DNA of 64,000 nucleotides from Meandrina meandrites (Eukaryota; Cnidaria; Anthozoa; Scleractinia; Meandrinidae): NCBI GenBank assembly GCA_963693305.1, contig OY855905.1, positions 42,891,395 to 42,955,394 of the forward strand, read 5' to 3'. Shown piece by piece: positions 1 to 10,631 of this stretch (position 1 is its first letter; each line of letters starts with the position of its first letter). The notes under the pieces were generated by a model. It saw only the letters and a program-made list of their open reading frames with translations, ran no database searches and was not told where the DNA came from. The position numbers and the translations under genes were made by a program.

Positions 1-2262
1 ACTCATGATTACCATCAACACAGAAAGTAAATCGAACAAACGAACAATTATGAAGGTGGAAAGTTAAATTTCAAACATTTCAAGCCGTTTGCCATCTTCT
101 ACAACAGAAAAACAAATCGATCTTTACACTCACACATTTTTATTTCAGTGGCTCATTAGTTATTTCATGGTCTATATAGCAAACAGATGTTGGGAAAAAT
201 GCATTTCAATAAAATGGAAAATTCAAACAATAAAACGTTTCCACATGTGTGCAAACAAAGATAAGTGAAGATATACAATTAAAAAGCTCTCATGGCAAGG
301 AAAAATTAAATTTTGTTATCATTCACGTGGAGGAAACTTTCAGTGACTCTTATCTTGACATTCAACTGCCATATGCTTTAAATACAAGCGTTCGATTCAT
401 AAGTGACTACTCTTTTACATAGCTTGCTGACCAGAAAGGGTTCTCTACAGACTTATATATTAACAAAAAAAGGTAAGTTTATATATATATATATATAAAA
501 TAGTGTTATCACGAATGCAGGCATTGTTCAGGATTGTTTTCGTCTGCTTACGTTTGTTTAATTTTGGGCCAGTACTGAGAAATTGGCCATTTGTCATTTT
601 GACAGTAAGTGCGACAATTTGCATTTGTCAGTTTATTCTTACAGGTGTATTAGCGTATAGTAAAAGTTCTAAATCGTTTTACTAAATTTGATGTGTGCGC
701 CTAAGTGCGTACGTGAGGAACGCAATAACGTGTAGTGACATCAATTTCAATTTTACAACCAGTTACAGGCCAGAAAAGTAAAATTCAGACGGGTTAACCA
801 CGAAATATATTGACTTCTCGTTCGTCAACAAAACCATGAGAGGCAGGAGAGGTTAACGATGTCATTGTATTATATTGCCGTGAGTTTATTTTGTTGTGCC
901 TCGAGATTTTAATTTTCATGTGAGCAAATTTCTTGTGCCGTAAGATATTGAGTTTAACAATTAAAGCGATTTAGCGATTAAAATTTATCTTGTACCTATA
1001 TAGGCCACAGTATTCGCTTAGAAATAGTGTGGTTACTTATTTAGAAACACTGTAAAACTCGAGCAAGAAATTAACTCCGTTTTGAGGCCTGCCTAAACCT
1101 ATATATATTATGGACAACTGTTCGTTGTCATGTACCAAATAATTCTCCGTTTGTCATTTGTCGTGGGTATTCCCTTTAAAGCTTTAAATAAAATCTCCGC
1201 GTTTACCGATACTAGTCATGCACTACCAGAATATTACTCGCCATTCTAATGCCCATTTTTATAGCGCATAATTGCTTTTATTCAGTATTTACTATGTAAG
1301 TCTATTCATGGGCGAAGTTGACATTGATGAAATTTACAATTTTTTCGTTGCAAACGTTTTTGTTGTTGTTTGGATAAGAAGGGCGAGAATGGTTTCCGGA
1401 AGATCGTTTTCGTAATGGAATTAGAACCCTTGAAGATTGTCTGTCAAGTAGGCCTCTTAAGGTTTTATCGCAGTAAAGAAATATGTAGATTAGTGCTGAA
1501 AAATGACTATCTGCGCCATTTGAATTGAAAATTAATGTGACCAGAAACGCAACACCTGGAAAACATTAACGAAAAAGGTTATAGGATTAGATTGCTACCG
1601 ACTAACCCCTTTTTCGATATCCTTTTAACAGTTTCTTGGGGGGTCATATAACATTAATGAAATAGGATATGAAGGGAAATATCGATATCGATGCCGGACA
1701 TATGCAACGGAAATATGATTTAAGGAGGAATACAGTCGGAAAAGGGATGATAAAATAGAAAACATTCATACACACCCCTCAAACGAACAGAGTCTAATTT
1801 GATATCAATCTATTAATTATTAACTTACAATTGTGAACAGAAAATCTCCATATTTGCTCTGAAAATGGCAAAGTCATTTCCGAGGTTCAGGTGTCGGTCA
1901 ATTTTACTCGGCTTCCTTCGCCTCTTCCCTCGCCTCTTCCCTTGCTCGACAGTTAACGGTAGGGCTCTTGCTACGCGACGGTAGCTGTTTTATTCTGCAA
2001 AGAGCTTACTATTGTAAAGGTGGACGTGGCACGTTTTCTCATAAGGGATTTGATTCCCGTGATTCTGGCGAAGAAAACTCGTGTTTGAATCACCATGTCC
2101 ACTAATAATTTCTTGCTTTTTTCCTTTGGATGCAGAGAAATATTTTCTGATGTAACAACCGAATAGCTCCTCTGATTTATTTCAAAACTACTTGTTCCCG
2201 ATTTGCTTTTCGTACTTCGTAAATATTTCAAAAGTCGTTAACAGATTGCACACATTTTTCAG
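1..2262. other. Intergenic, no supported gene
   Basis: No convincing coding exon on either strand. A short (TA)n run lies at about 481-497. A good splice-donor-like sequence (AAG|GTAAGT) lies at 472/473, after a candidate leader at about 400-472. It could be a 5' non-coding exon for the peptide gene at 3602, whose coding start directly follows an acceptor-like CAG, but nothing in the sequence proves that link. Confidence 0.4.
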
Positions 2263-3264
2263 ATGTTTATAGGACCTGCCACTATGCACCTGTCCTTTCA
2301 GCCAACTATACCCAGTGATAGGGATTTAGCTATGTCCAACATCGAGCGCTGTGTACATGAGATTGATCACTGGATGTTGATTAATCGTCTTAAACTTAAC
2401 AAGGATAAGACTGAACTTCTAGTGATCTCCGCAAAACATCTACCGAGACCCACTCTTCAAGAAATCTCTGTCGTCAATGAAACCATCTGCTCGTCACAGA
2501 AAGCAAGAAACATCGGTGTCATTTTTGACCATCATTTTCGTTTTAATGAACATATTGCAACTATTTGCAAATCATATTTTTATCATCTCCGTAATATCAG
2601 CAATATAAGGAAGTACCTGCCATCGACCACCACTGAAATACTTGTTCATGCGTTTGTTTCTTCAAAATTGGATAACTGTAATTCTCTACTCTATGGCTTA
2701 CCAAATTGTCTTTTAAAAAAGTTACAGCACGTCCAGAATGCCGCTGCTCGTCTCATCACCCTCTCTAGAAAACACGAACACATTACACCTATTTTGTTTA
2801 ATCTCCACTGGCTTCCTGTTAACTACCGTATTATCTTTAAAATTCTACTCATCACGTACAAGGCCCTAAACGATCTGGCACCTTCATACGTTCGCGATCT
2901 TCTCACTCCTTACACTCCGTCTCGTCAGCTACGTTCATCTTCTAAAGAACTTCTTTCCATTCCGCACTTCAATTTGAAAACATATGGCGCAAGATCTTTC
3001 TCTGTAGCAGCTCCTACACTCTGGAACACTCTTCCGTCTGACATCAAGAACAGCTCCTCAGTGTCCCTTTTTAAACATAAACTAAAAACGTTCCTTTTTA
3101 AGAGAGCATTTTTATAACTTTTTAGCGACATTTTTTATTTTTATTTTATTAGTCTTAAGGCATTTTTATAACTATTTTACAATTTTTGATATTTTTCAAG
3201 TGTTTTTAATACTTCTAACTGTAAAGCGCTTTTGAACTTTTAGGATATTGGCGCTATATAAATA

Positions 3265-3325
<61 letters not shown>
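2263..3325 (+). mobile_element. 5'-truncated CR1/L2-type LINE, C-terminal reverse-transcriptase part plus 3' tail
   Basis: The open frame at 2263-3117 (284 aa) is the C-terminal third of the reverse-transcriptase protein of a non-LTR retrotransposon of the CR1/L2/Rex group. Recognisable blocks are WMLINRLKLNKDKTELLVIS, NIGVIFDHHFRFNEHI, KLDNCNSLLYGLP, LQHVQNAAARLI and LHWLPVNYRIIFKILLITYK. The frame starts just where the catalytic YADD box should be, and that stretch is degenerate, so the protein cannot be active. The 3' end is typical: a spacer, then the phrase GGCGCTATATAAATATT, then a (TTA)n tail at about 3268-3325. 5' truncation is the usual result of incomplete target-primed reverse transcription. 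The intact 284-codon frame suggests a fairly recent insertion. Which clade it belongs to is less certain than that it is a LINE. Confidence 0.9.
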
Positions 3326-3470
3326 TATTTATACTTTGAGGGCAGTTTTAATTAATGAAGTAATAGTTCCAAAGTGTATGGAAAACATAATCCACCACTC
3401 TAATCGCCTCCTCCACTTAGAACATAGCGATTAAAATTGAAATGTTCTTTACAGTATCGAAGCACTTAGT

Positions 3471-3480
3471 TATATAAAGG
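3471..3480 (+). promoter_or_regulatory. Candidate TATA box upstream of the cysteine-rich peptide gene
   Basis: TATATAAAGG lies about 130 bp before the start codon at 3602. It would place transcription start near 3500. A short leader with a small intron ending at the CAG just before the ATG is then possible. This is inference from motif and spacing only; in AT-rich DNA such a motif also occurs by chance. Confidence 0.3.
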
Positions 3481-3601
3481 AGAAAAAAGTTTTAAATAAA
3501 AGAAAATCGTTAACTTCGTACCACAATTCACATCGACCACTGACAATGTTTAAGTTAGTCAATTTCTTTAATTATCGAAATTATTTCTCGTTTTCTTTCA
3601 G

Positions 3602-3862
3602 ATGAAGGTATCCCCCATCATATCTGCAGTCATGTTATTCGGGATTATTTCCCTCTCTTCAGCCAATCGGATTCCCCCTCGGCAGCGATCATGTGTTAGT
3701 AACTGTCTGAACTATGCAAACAACTGTGACATTGAAGATTGTCCGTTAGAATCCTGTGATATTAACGATCGCAAATGCTTCTTCGAAAAATGCTTGGATT
3801 TTTTAGGCTGCACTTCAGAAGAGAAAAGAGACACAATTGAATCCATTGTGGAGGCGATCTAA
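3602..3862 (+). CDS. Small secreted cysteine-rich peptide (8 Cys), function unknown
   Basis: Encodes 86 aa. Residues 1-21 form a clear secretory signal peptide with a hydrophobic core ending at SSA. The mature part carries eight cysteines with spacing C-x3-C-x6-C-x4-C-x4-C-x6-C-x4-C-x5-C, so four disulphides are likely, followed by an acidic tail. The ATG follows TTTCTTTCAG, a strong acceptor, so the coding exon probably follows a 5' non-coding exon. A single coding exon, small size and eight cysteines recall the small cysteine-rich peptides of cnidarians, some of which are venom components while others are expressed in skeleton-forming tissue. I do not recognise the family's exact cysteine frame here, so role and family stay open. 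A signal peptide, a dense cysteine pattern and a clean stop make a real gene likely. Confidence 0.7.
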   Translation: MKVSPIISAVMLFGIISLSSANRIPPRQRSCVSNCLNYANNCDIEDCPLESCDINDRKCFFEKCLDFLGCTSEEKRDTIESIVEAI

Positions 3863-3992
3863 TGAACAGTCGTGGAAAGAAGAGGACATTATTTGAAAAA
3901 ACTGCACAGATTATTATTGGAAATTTGAATTTATTGAATAACTGAAAAAAAATTGTTAGTGTGCACTTTGTGTTATTCTCGTCATGAAATCA
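3863..3992. other. 3' flank of the peptide gene
   Basis: AT-rich trailer without a canonical AATAAA; a variant such as TTGAATAACTG near 3935-3945 may serve. It ends at the transposon border at 3993. Confidence 0.3.
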
Positions 3993-5216
3993 CAGGCCCG
4001 TAGGGTGGGTTCTGTTGAGGGGGGTTCTTTTATTTTTTGGGAGGTATTTTTTAGCACCAGAGACGCTAACATGAGCACCGAAGGCGCGAGTGAGTATTTA
4101 GGGGGTTCTGGGGGCATGCCCCCCCCCCCCCCCCAGAAAATTTTGCAAATTTAGGTTCTCTCTAGTGCCATTTCCTGCATTTTGACATCATTTCCGAGGT
4201 GGGATGCATTTTCCTTCAATATTAGCTCTTCGGAAAATAATTTTCATTCCAAAAGAATTCTGAAATGTTCAGAAATGGGTGTGTGCATTTAGACAGTTTT
4301 CAAAACACAAATATTAAAATTACATGCAGGGTGGATGAGTGGACAAGAAAATGAAAGAATGATGAATTATCTGACCTGTTATACAATTATTTATTTTAGA
4401 AACAACTACTGAACATTTTCCGTGACTTAGCAAGTACAGAATATCTGTTTGTTCCCAGGGGTAATTCTATAACTTTTAGAAATTTTGATTAGGATTATTT
4501 TGCAAAATTATGCTTACACACTGTCTTAGACTAAGAGCTTTGTCCAGAAATCCACAAAACAATGTTCTTTCCTCTCATCGTTTTCAATGTAGAGTTTTAA
4601 ATAAATCTTTCTAAAAATTTTTCAATCACGCAAGTTATGGACTTTATGAATATACAACTTTTTCTTCATTATTTTTCATTGTAATCAGTTCCAATGTGCA
4701 TGTGTGATTTAATCAATGGGTGTCTTCCCCTCAAAATTGATAATGAATTATAACGCAACGATACTGTCAGATGCATGATACAGATCTGTTGGCAAAATCT
4801 GCGGTGGTCCTCAACTTCTTGTGCCAGGTAGATGAAATAGCCACAGATCCAATGAAGTAAAACTGCTGGACTTGCGTTTCGCCATCTTGAAAATTTGGTT
4901 TCTGACAAATGCGCATGCTTGCTTATCCAGCCACCTAACGCTAGTTCTGATTGCTGCGGGCGCCACGACAAGGATTGAAAGCATGGCTAACATCAATGAA
5001 CCATTCCAAAAGATTAGAACTTCTCAATACAGTGCCAAAATGTTGCGGCTTCCTCCGATAATCCTGGAGGGTAGTCGTCCGTGTAATCGACCGGTCACAG
5101 TCTTTTGATTGTTTTGTGTAAAATTTTTTTACCTTTTCAACCTCCCAAAAATGCCGACTTCAAAAATTTTAGGGGGTTCGTTCGAACCCCTCGAACCCCC
5201 CCACCCTACGGGCCTG
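3993..5216. mobile_element. Non-autonomous hAT-like DNA transposon (about 1.2 kb) with 5-bp target duplication
   Basis: Perfect inverted termini CAGGCCCGTAGGGTGGG lie at 3993-4009 and, reverse-complemented, end at 5216. They are flanked by the direct repeat AATCA (3988-3992 and 5217-5221). The termini continue into G-rich and GGGGTTCGAA-type sequence (4010-4030 and about 5170-5200). A run of 16 C lies at 4119-4134. Open frames inside are short and unlike any transposase. CAG-starting termini fit the hAT superfamily; most hATs make 8-bp duplications, but subgroups make 5 bp. The ends and target repeat are seen directly; the superfamily is inferred. Confidence 0.8.
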
Positions 5217-6190
5217 AATCATCCCTTTGATAATGGGACAAAGATAAATAAAACAGCATCCGCACTTCCATCATTTTTTTCCATTCATACATATTTACAT
5301 ATTAACAATATTTTTTATCATTTATTAATATGTAAATATATAAGGATCGAAAAAGATAAAACTGAAGTCAAAAAAATTAACTTAATTGACGCCTTTTACG
5401 ATCGAAGGTTAAAATGTTTCAATCCTTAAAAGAGCACTCTCACGGGGGATTTCGCAGATTTTTGGTCTAAACTGCTCTGAAATTAGTGGTAGGGAGCTTA
5501 ACCCAATTGAGGACAATCGATTCGAAATAAAACTTCGTTGAAAAATGAAAATTGCCTAAGCTGCGAGACTTAGACAAAGAGGAGCTAGGGTGAATTATCG
5601 TGGATGAATGTAAAAAAGTTTAGAAGTCGTTTTCTAGCGGAAAATCGCCTGGAGAGGATGGTTTTACCTGGGAATGAGAAACATTATCTTTGAACATCTA
5701 AAGGAAGATAGAACCTTAATTTGAGGATAAAATCAAACTGCAGCTATAAATATCGATTTTTTGAAGACGTGTGGAAACAACTTGAAAAGCTCAGCCTCAA
5801 TTTTTCAAGTTGCAATCCATTTCCATCCTAGCCATCTGCAGCTAAAGATGCTTGTTATTATAGCAATTGTTAATAAAAATGGACCGTTATGTTTTTGTTT
5901 CCTTCGATATAAATATAAATCGGAATATCTGCAAAATAATAAAAAATAGAAAGATCGTAAGTTGATAAAATCAATCAGTTAAAATCCACAATTCTGGGGA
6001 CACCTTCCCCTCCCTTCCTTAAATGAACAGCTTATGACGAGGAAAGTGTTTAACGCGGCACGATGGAAATATCGTAGAGGCACAGACACACAAAAAAACC
6101 CAGAAATATCCAGTTAACTAGCTGCGATGGCGGAAATTTTTAAATAGAAATCTTTATTTCTTTCCCTTTCTTTTCTGTTCTGGCTAAGGG
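5217..6190. other. Intergenic, no supported gene
   Basis: AT-rich spacer. The open frames here (for example 5761-5949) have no start context, splice signals or recognisable domains. Confidence 0.5.
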
Positions 6191-6193
6191 AGA

Positions 6194-7690
6194 CAGTTAG
6201 CCTCTCCAAGTTGTAATCCAGGGCTCATGTTGTTCATCTTGCCGTGAGCAGGTTTTTCGTCGGTTGACCGGAGCTCAGGTAGTAAACATGAAACCATATA
6301 ACTGGGGAAGAAAACATGAATATCGACTGCAGCTGTTGCAACATTTTTACTTATCACATTTTCTCCGTGGTAAAATTTGCAAACGCCTTTATATGCAACA
6401 CGAAAAAACGCTACTGGACGCTTTCAAGGAGGAACTGCGATTTCAAATTTTTACCACGGATTCGCGAACGGATCTTGACACGGTTTAACGATGTATGTAG
6501 ACTATTAGGTTCCTCATATGAAGTCTTACCGAATCCCTGCTCGAGACTGTGTTTCAGCCTGAGCAAGACTTCCCATTTCTCTCTGAGAGAAATGAGGAGC
6601 AAAATTTTCCGGAAAAAAAATTTGCTTCCCATTTCTCCCATAGTTAATCAGAAAACAAGTTTTTCTTTGCACCAAAGAACAAACATGCAAAAATTGTGGT
6701 ACAAAAATGTTTACGCAAATTCCTTTTTCCTTACTTTAAGATCAACTATGGTGTTCAATTAAAGAAGAACTCGACTTTCAGTTGATCATGAGATATAATT
6801 ATCTTTGTTCAATTTAATCAAAGTCTTCAGTAGCTAATAATACGTTACTTTGTCACTTACTTGAGAATTTGTATAGGCAGAAAATTATAATCATACATGC
6901 CATCAGCAGTTGCACGGCTGTTTGGTTTTCCCATTTGTGTGTAAATACTGTAATAAGAGGTGTATCATTTACAAACCTGAGTTTGAATCAAACTCAGGTT
7001 TGTAGATAACGCACCTCTCTAATCGTTCTGAAAAGCTGTCTTAAAATTGTATAAAAATCATACAGTTAACTACAGGAGACTGAAAAATGCGCTAAAATTG
7101 ATCTGTAGGCCGGTAATTTCAGGGCTGACTCGTTCCATTTGTTTCATTCAGGGCTGACTTTCCCATTTGTGTGTAAACAATTATATAAACACTATAATAA
7201 GTATTGGGAGTAATGTTGATAACGCAAGTAATTAAAGTAATACATTTTGTAAACAGGCTAACAAAATCTCTTACTTTACTAAATCTTAAAGAGGTGAATT
7301 ATCTTCAAGCCTGAGTTTGAATCAAACTCAGGTTTGTAGATGATGCAGCACTCTAATCGTTCTGAAAAGCTGAAAAACCGAGAGGAAAACCTGTCTTAAC
7401 ATTTTATAAAAATTATACAGTTAACTACAGGAGTCTGAAAAATGCGCTAACATTGATCTGTAGGCCGATAATTTCAGGGCTGACATGTTCCATTTGTTCC
7501 ATTCGGGGCTGACTTTCCCATTTGTGTGTTAACAATTATATAAACACTGTAATAAATATTGGGAGTAATGTTGGTAACGCAAGTAATTAAAGTAATACAT
7601 TTTGTAAACAGGCTAACCAAATCTCTTACTTTACTAAAGTTTAAAGAGGTGCATTATCTACAAACCTGAGTTTGAATCAAACTGAGGCGA
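6194..7690. repeat. Mosaic of duplicated units with palindromes (oldest copy)
   Basis: Positions 6194-6770 are a diverged copy of the 553-bp unit that recurs at 9299 and 9852. It shares the TTAGCCTCTCCAAG start, the AACTGGGGAAGAAAACATGA block and the ACCGAATCCCTGCTCGAGAC end. Positions 6780-7690 hold units of another family spaced 334 and 355 bp. Each is centred on a palindrome around CTGAGTTTGAATCAAACTC; the first, at 6971-7003, is a perfect 33-bp palindrome around one central base, the second is at 7311-7331, and the third, at 7666, is imperfect. A further diverged member lies at about 11060-11545. No protein is supported; the open frames are products of repeat copies. Confidence 0.75.
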
Positions 7691-8161
7691 GAGTGAGAAG
7701 ACCGCTATCGAATTTTCCTATCGCTGTTCTCGCGCTAATCACATATTTCATGCTGCTCCTCCACTAACCGCACGCCTAGAAGAGGCTTTTTCAGCGACTA
7801 CTGAATATTTTTAATGCAGTGTTATACTGCAATCAGTAATTGTTTGCAGGTTAGAGTTAGAGGTCAAAGAAAAACCCAGACTTTTTTCAGTAGCGTTCCT
7901 TTTCTTACGTGTAAATGGTAATTCCATACGTAGGATTATAAAGGAGGCTCTGTTATCTCTGATTCTAAAACAAAAATGACATTCTACATTAGTTCCTCCA
8001 AGTTCTAGGGATTTTAAATTCTAACGCGCGGTTTGGGTCTGGCATAGTTATGCACGCACAATATTCCTCCCCTCCAAAATTTACCATGCTTGACACTAAG
8101 AATGGTCTAGATCTTCAGCAACTGCTCTAGATTTGTAGTTAAGAAGGACCCCCTTAATAAA
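7691..8161. other. Spacer, nothing recognised
   Basis: Unique-looking sequence between the mosaic repeat and the inverted-repeat-bounded block. No open frame with splice support and no RNA gene seen. Confidence 0.4.
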
Positions 8162-8689
8162 GCTATCATTAAGAGCTGATTGACCGGTTAAACTGGTTAG
8201 TCGGAAGAGCGTGCACTCCGGTTAGCCTGGTTCGATAGCACTCCGCCTGTAGCCTGTTAACGGTTAGCACGATATATGTACTTAGAACATTCTGGGTTTG
8301 CGTTGTATCTTTTAATTTGGGTATTCCATTGACCCAGGAAGGGTGGTCAGTGTATTGTCCACATTCCCGTTGTAAGAGCTTTGATAATTCAAATATTACC
8401 AGCACCAGATGGGATGGATAAAGTGTAACAACAAGAAAGGCCAAGAAAACAGGCGGGAGATAGGGCTTTGAAATGTTGCTGTCATAAGAAAAAAGGTTCA
8501 TTCCACCACGGCCCTTCACGACCAATCAAAATTATTAGCCGCTGAAAAAAAGCTTTATCTTGGCGGCACTTACCTCTCTCATCTCGTTCTTCTCCCCATC
8601 ATTATTAATTGATGAGTGTTCATTAACACTCTTCTCTTCGTTCTCTCCGGATGGCTGATCGCAATGCAAGTTGACTCGGCTTGTCGGTT

Positions 8690-8830
8690 ATGATTTGTCT
8701 CCGCATGCAGTTTCGACAGTTTCCGGGTTGGACTTTATCGGTTGGTGTCTGGGAGGCCATGGGTTCGATTCCCGTCGGGGACTCAGAATTTTTCTTTGTC
8801 CCATGCTCGTGTCATTGTTGAAAAAGATCA
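8690..8830 (+). repeat. tRNA-like (SINE-type) fragment
   Basis: A near-perfect RNA polymerase III box B (GGGTTCGATTCCC) lies at 8761-8773 in a T-arm-like hairpin, but no complete cloverleaf can be folded. It is followed by TTTTTCTTTGTCCCA, which also occurs at about 54652 near another tRNA-like segment. Best read as a fragment of a tRNA-derived SINE rather than a tRNA gene. Confidence 0.4.
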
Positions 8831-9059
8831 TCTTCATTATATAAATGTTATTTCTAACCTGGAGTTCTATAGCGTACAATTTCATTAAGTCTTGAATACG
8901 GCCAAGTACATTGGAGAGCTGGATTCAACAGGACATGGAGTTTTTTACTTCTTGTTAACTTGGGTAAATTTTCGCGTTTTTCATACATTTTTATAATTGT
9001 GAGTGTTAAATATGGTACATTGAGCTATCAATTAAGGTTAGGGAAATACCAAAACACGC

Positions 9060-10389
9060 CTAGAATGGCAATAGATTCGTAGGTTTCTCATGTGCAGTCT
9101 AAACGAATCCCTGCTTGAGACTGTGTAACACAATCTCGAGCAGGGATTCGGTAAGACTGCAGTTGCGTTTTACTCAGGAAAACTTTCATAGCAAAATTAG
9201 AAAACATTTTTTTTCTTTTCACCAAAGAACAAACATGCAAAAATTAGGGTACAAAAATGTTTACACAAATTCCTTTTCCTTAACTATGGTGTTCAATTTA
9301 GCCTCTCCAAGTTGTAATCCAGGGCTCATGCTGTTCATCTTGCCATGAGCAGGTTTTCCGTTGGTTCAGGTAATAGACATAAAAACATATAACTGGGGAA
9401 GAAAACATGAATATCGACGGCAGCTGTTGCAAGACTTTTACTTATTACATTTTTTCCGTGGTAAAATTTGCAATCGCGCTTATATGCAACGCGAAAAAAC
9501 ACTACTGGACGCTTTCGAGGAAGAACTGCGATTTCAAATTTTTGCCACGGATCTTGACACAAAGTAAATATGCATGTATGTAAAACAATAGAATGGCAAT
9601 AGACTCGTAGGTTCCCCATGTGCAGTCTAACCGAATCCCTGCTCGAGACTGTGTAACACAATCTCGAGCAGGGATTCGGTAAGACTGCAGTTGCGTTTTA
9701 CTCCGGAAAACTTTGCTTCCCATTGATCTCATAGCAAAATTAGAAAACATTTTTTTCTTTTCACCAAAGAACAAACATGCAAAAATTAGGGTACAAAAAC
9801 GTTTACACAAATTCCTTTTCCTTACTTTGAAGTTAACTATGGTGTTCAATTTAGCCTCTCCAAGTTGTAATCCAGGGCTCATGCTGTTCATCTTGCCATG
9901 AGCAGGTTTTCCGTTGGTTCAGGAATTAAACATAAAAACATATAATTGGGGAAGAAAACATGAATATCGACGGCAGCTGTTGCAAGAGTTTTACTTATCA
10001 CATTTTTTCCGTGGTAACATTTGCAATCGCGCTTATATGCAACGCGAAAAAACACTACTGGACGCTTTCGAGGAAGAACTGCGATTTCAAATTTTTGCCA
10101 CGGATCTTGACACAAAGTAAATATGCATGTATGTAAAACAATAGAATGGCAATAGACCCGTAGGTTCCCCATGTGCAGTCTAACCGAATCCCTGCTCGAG
10201 ACTGTGCAACACAATCTCGAGCAGGGATTCGGTAAGACTGCAGTTGCGTTTTACTCAGGAAAACTTTGCTTCCCATTTCTCTTATGGCAAAATTAAAAAA
10301 CATTTTTTTCTTTTCACCAAAGAACAAACGTGCAAAAATAAGGCTACAAAAATGTTACAAAAATTCCTTTTCCTAACTTTAAAGTTAAC
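9060..10389. repeat. Tandem array of 553-bp units, each with a 26-bp-arm hairpin
   Basis: Two full units (9299-9851 and 9852 to about 10389) are exactly 553 bp apart and nearly identical. A partial, more diverged unit precedes them from 9060. Each holds a hairpin at 9095-9159, 9623-9687 and 10176-10240, with arms of about 26 nt (core CGAATCCCTGCTCGAGA) around a 13-nt loop. The paired open frames on both strands repeat at the same period and are by-products. A more distant copy lies at 6194-6770. Confidence 0.85.
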
Positions 10390-10631
10390 TTGTTGAGATA
10401 TAATTATCTTTGTTCAATTAATTCAAATCTTCAGTAGTTACACTGACCACCCTTTCCGGGTCAATGGAATACCCAAATTAAAAGATACAACGCAAACCCA
10501 GAAAGTTCTAAGTACATATATCGTGCTAACCGTTAACAGGCTACAGGCGGAGTGCTATCGAACCAGGCTAACCGGAGTGCACGCTCTTCCGACTAACCAG
10601 TTTAACCGGTCAATCAGCTCTTAATGATAGC

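Larger units (their letters stand above)
8162..10631. mobile_element. 2.5-kb block bounded by inverted repeats of about 195 bp
   Basis: The left arm (8162 to about 8362) and right arm (about 10436-10631) are near-perfect reverse complements. Both start GCTATCATTAAGAGCTGATT and share the GACCGGTTAAACTGGTTAGT stretch. Inside lie a tRNA-like segment (about 8690-8830) and an array of 553-bp units. Long inverted termini suggest a DNA transposon or foldback element, but no target duplication is visible (AATAAA on the left, ATTGTT on the right) and there is no transposase. The left 0.9 kb is repeated at 12857-13600. Confidence 0.7.

Noticed and set aside
9335..10327. Pairs of about 108-aa and 68-aa frames on both strands that recur 553 bp apart
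   Set aside because: They look conserved only because the DNA unit is tandemly duplicated; no domains, start context or splice signals.
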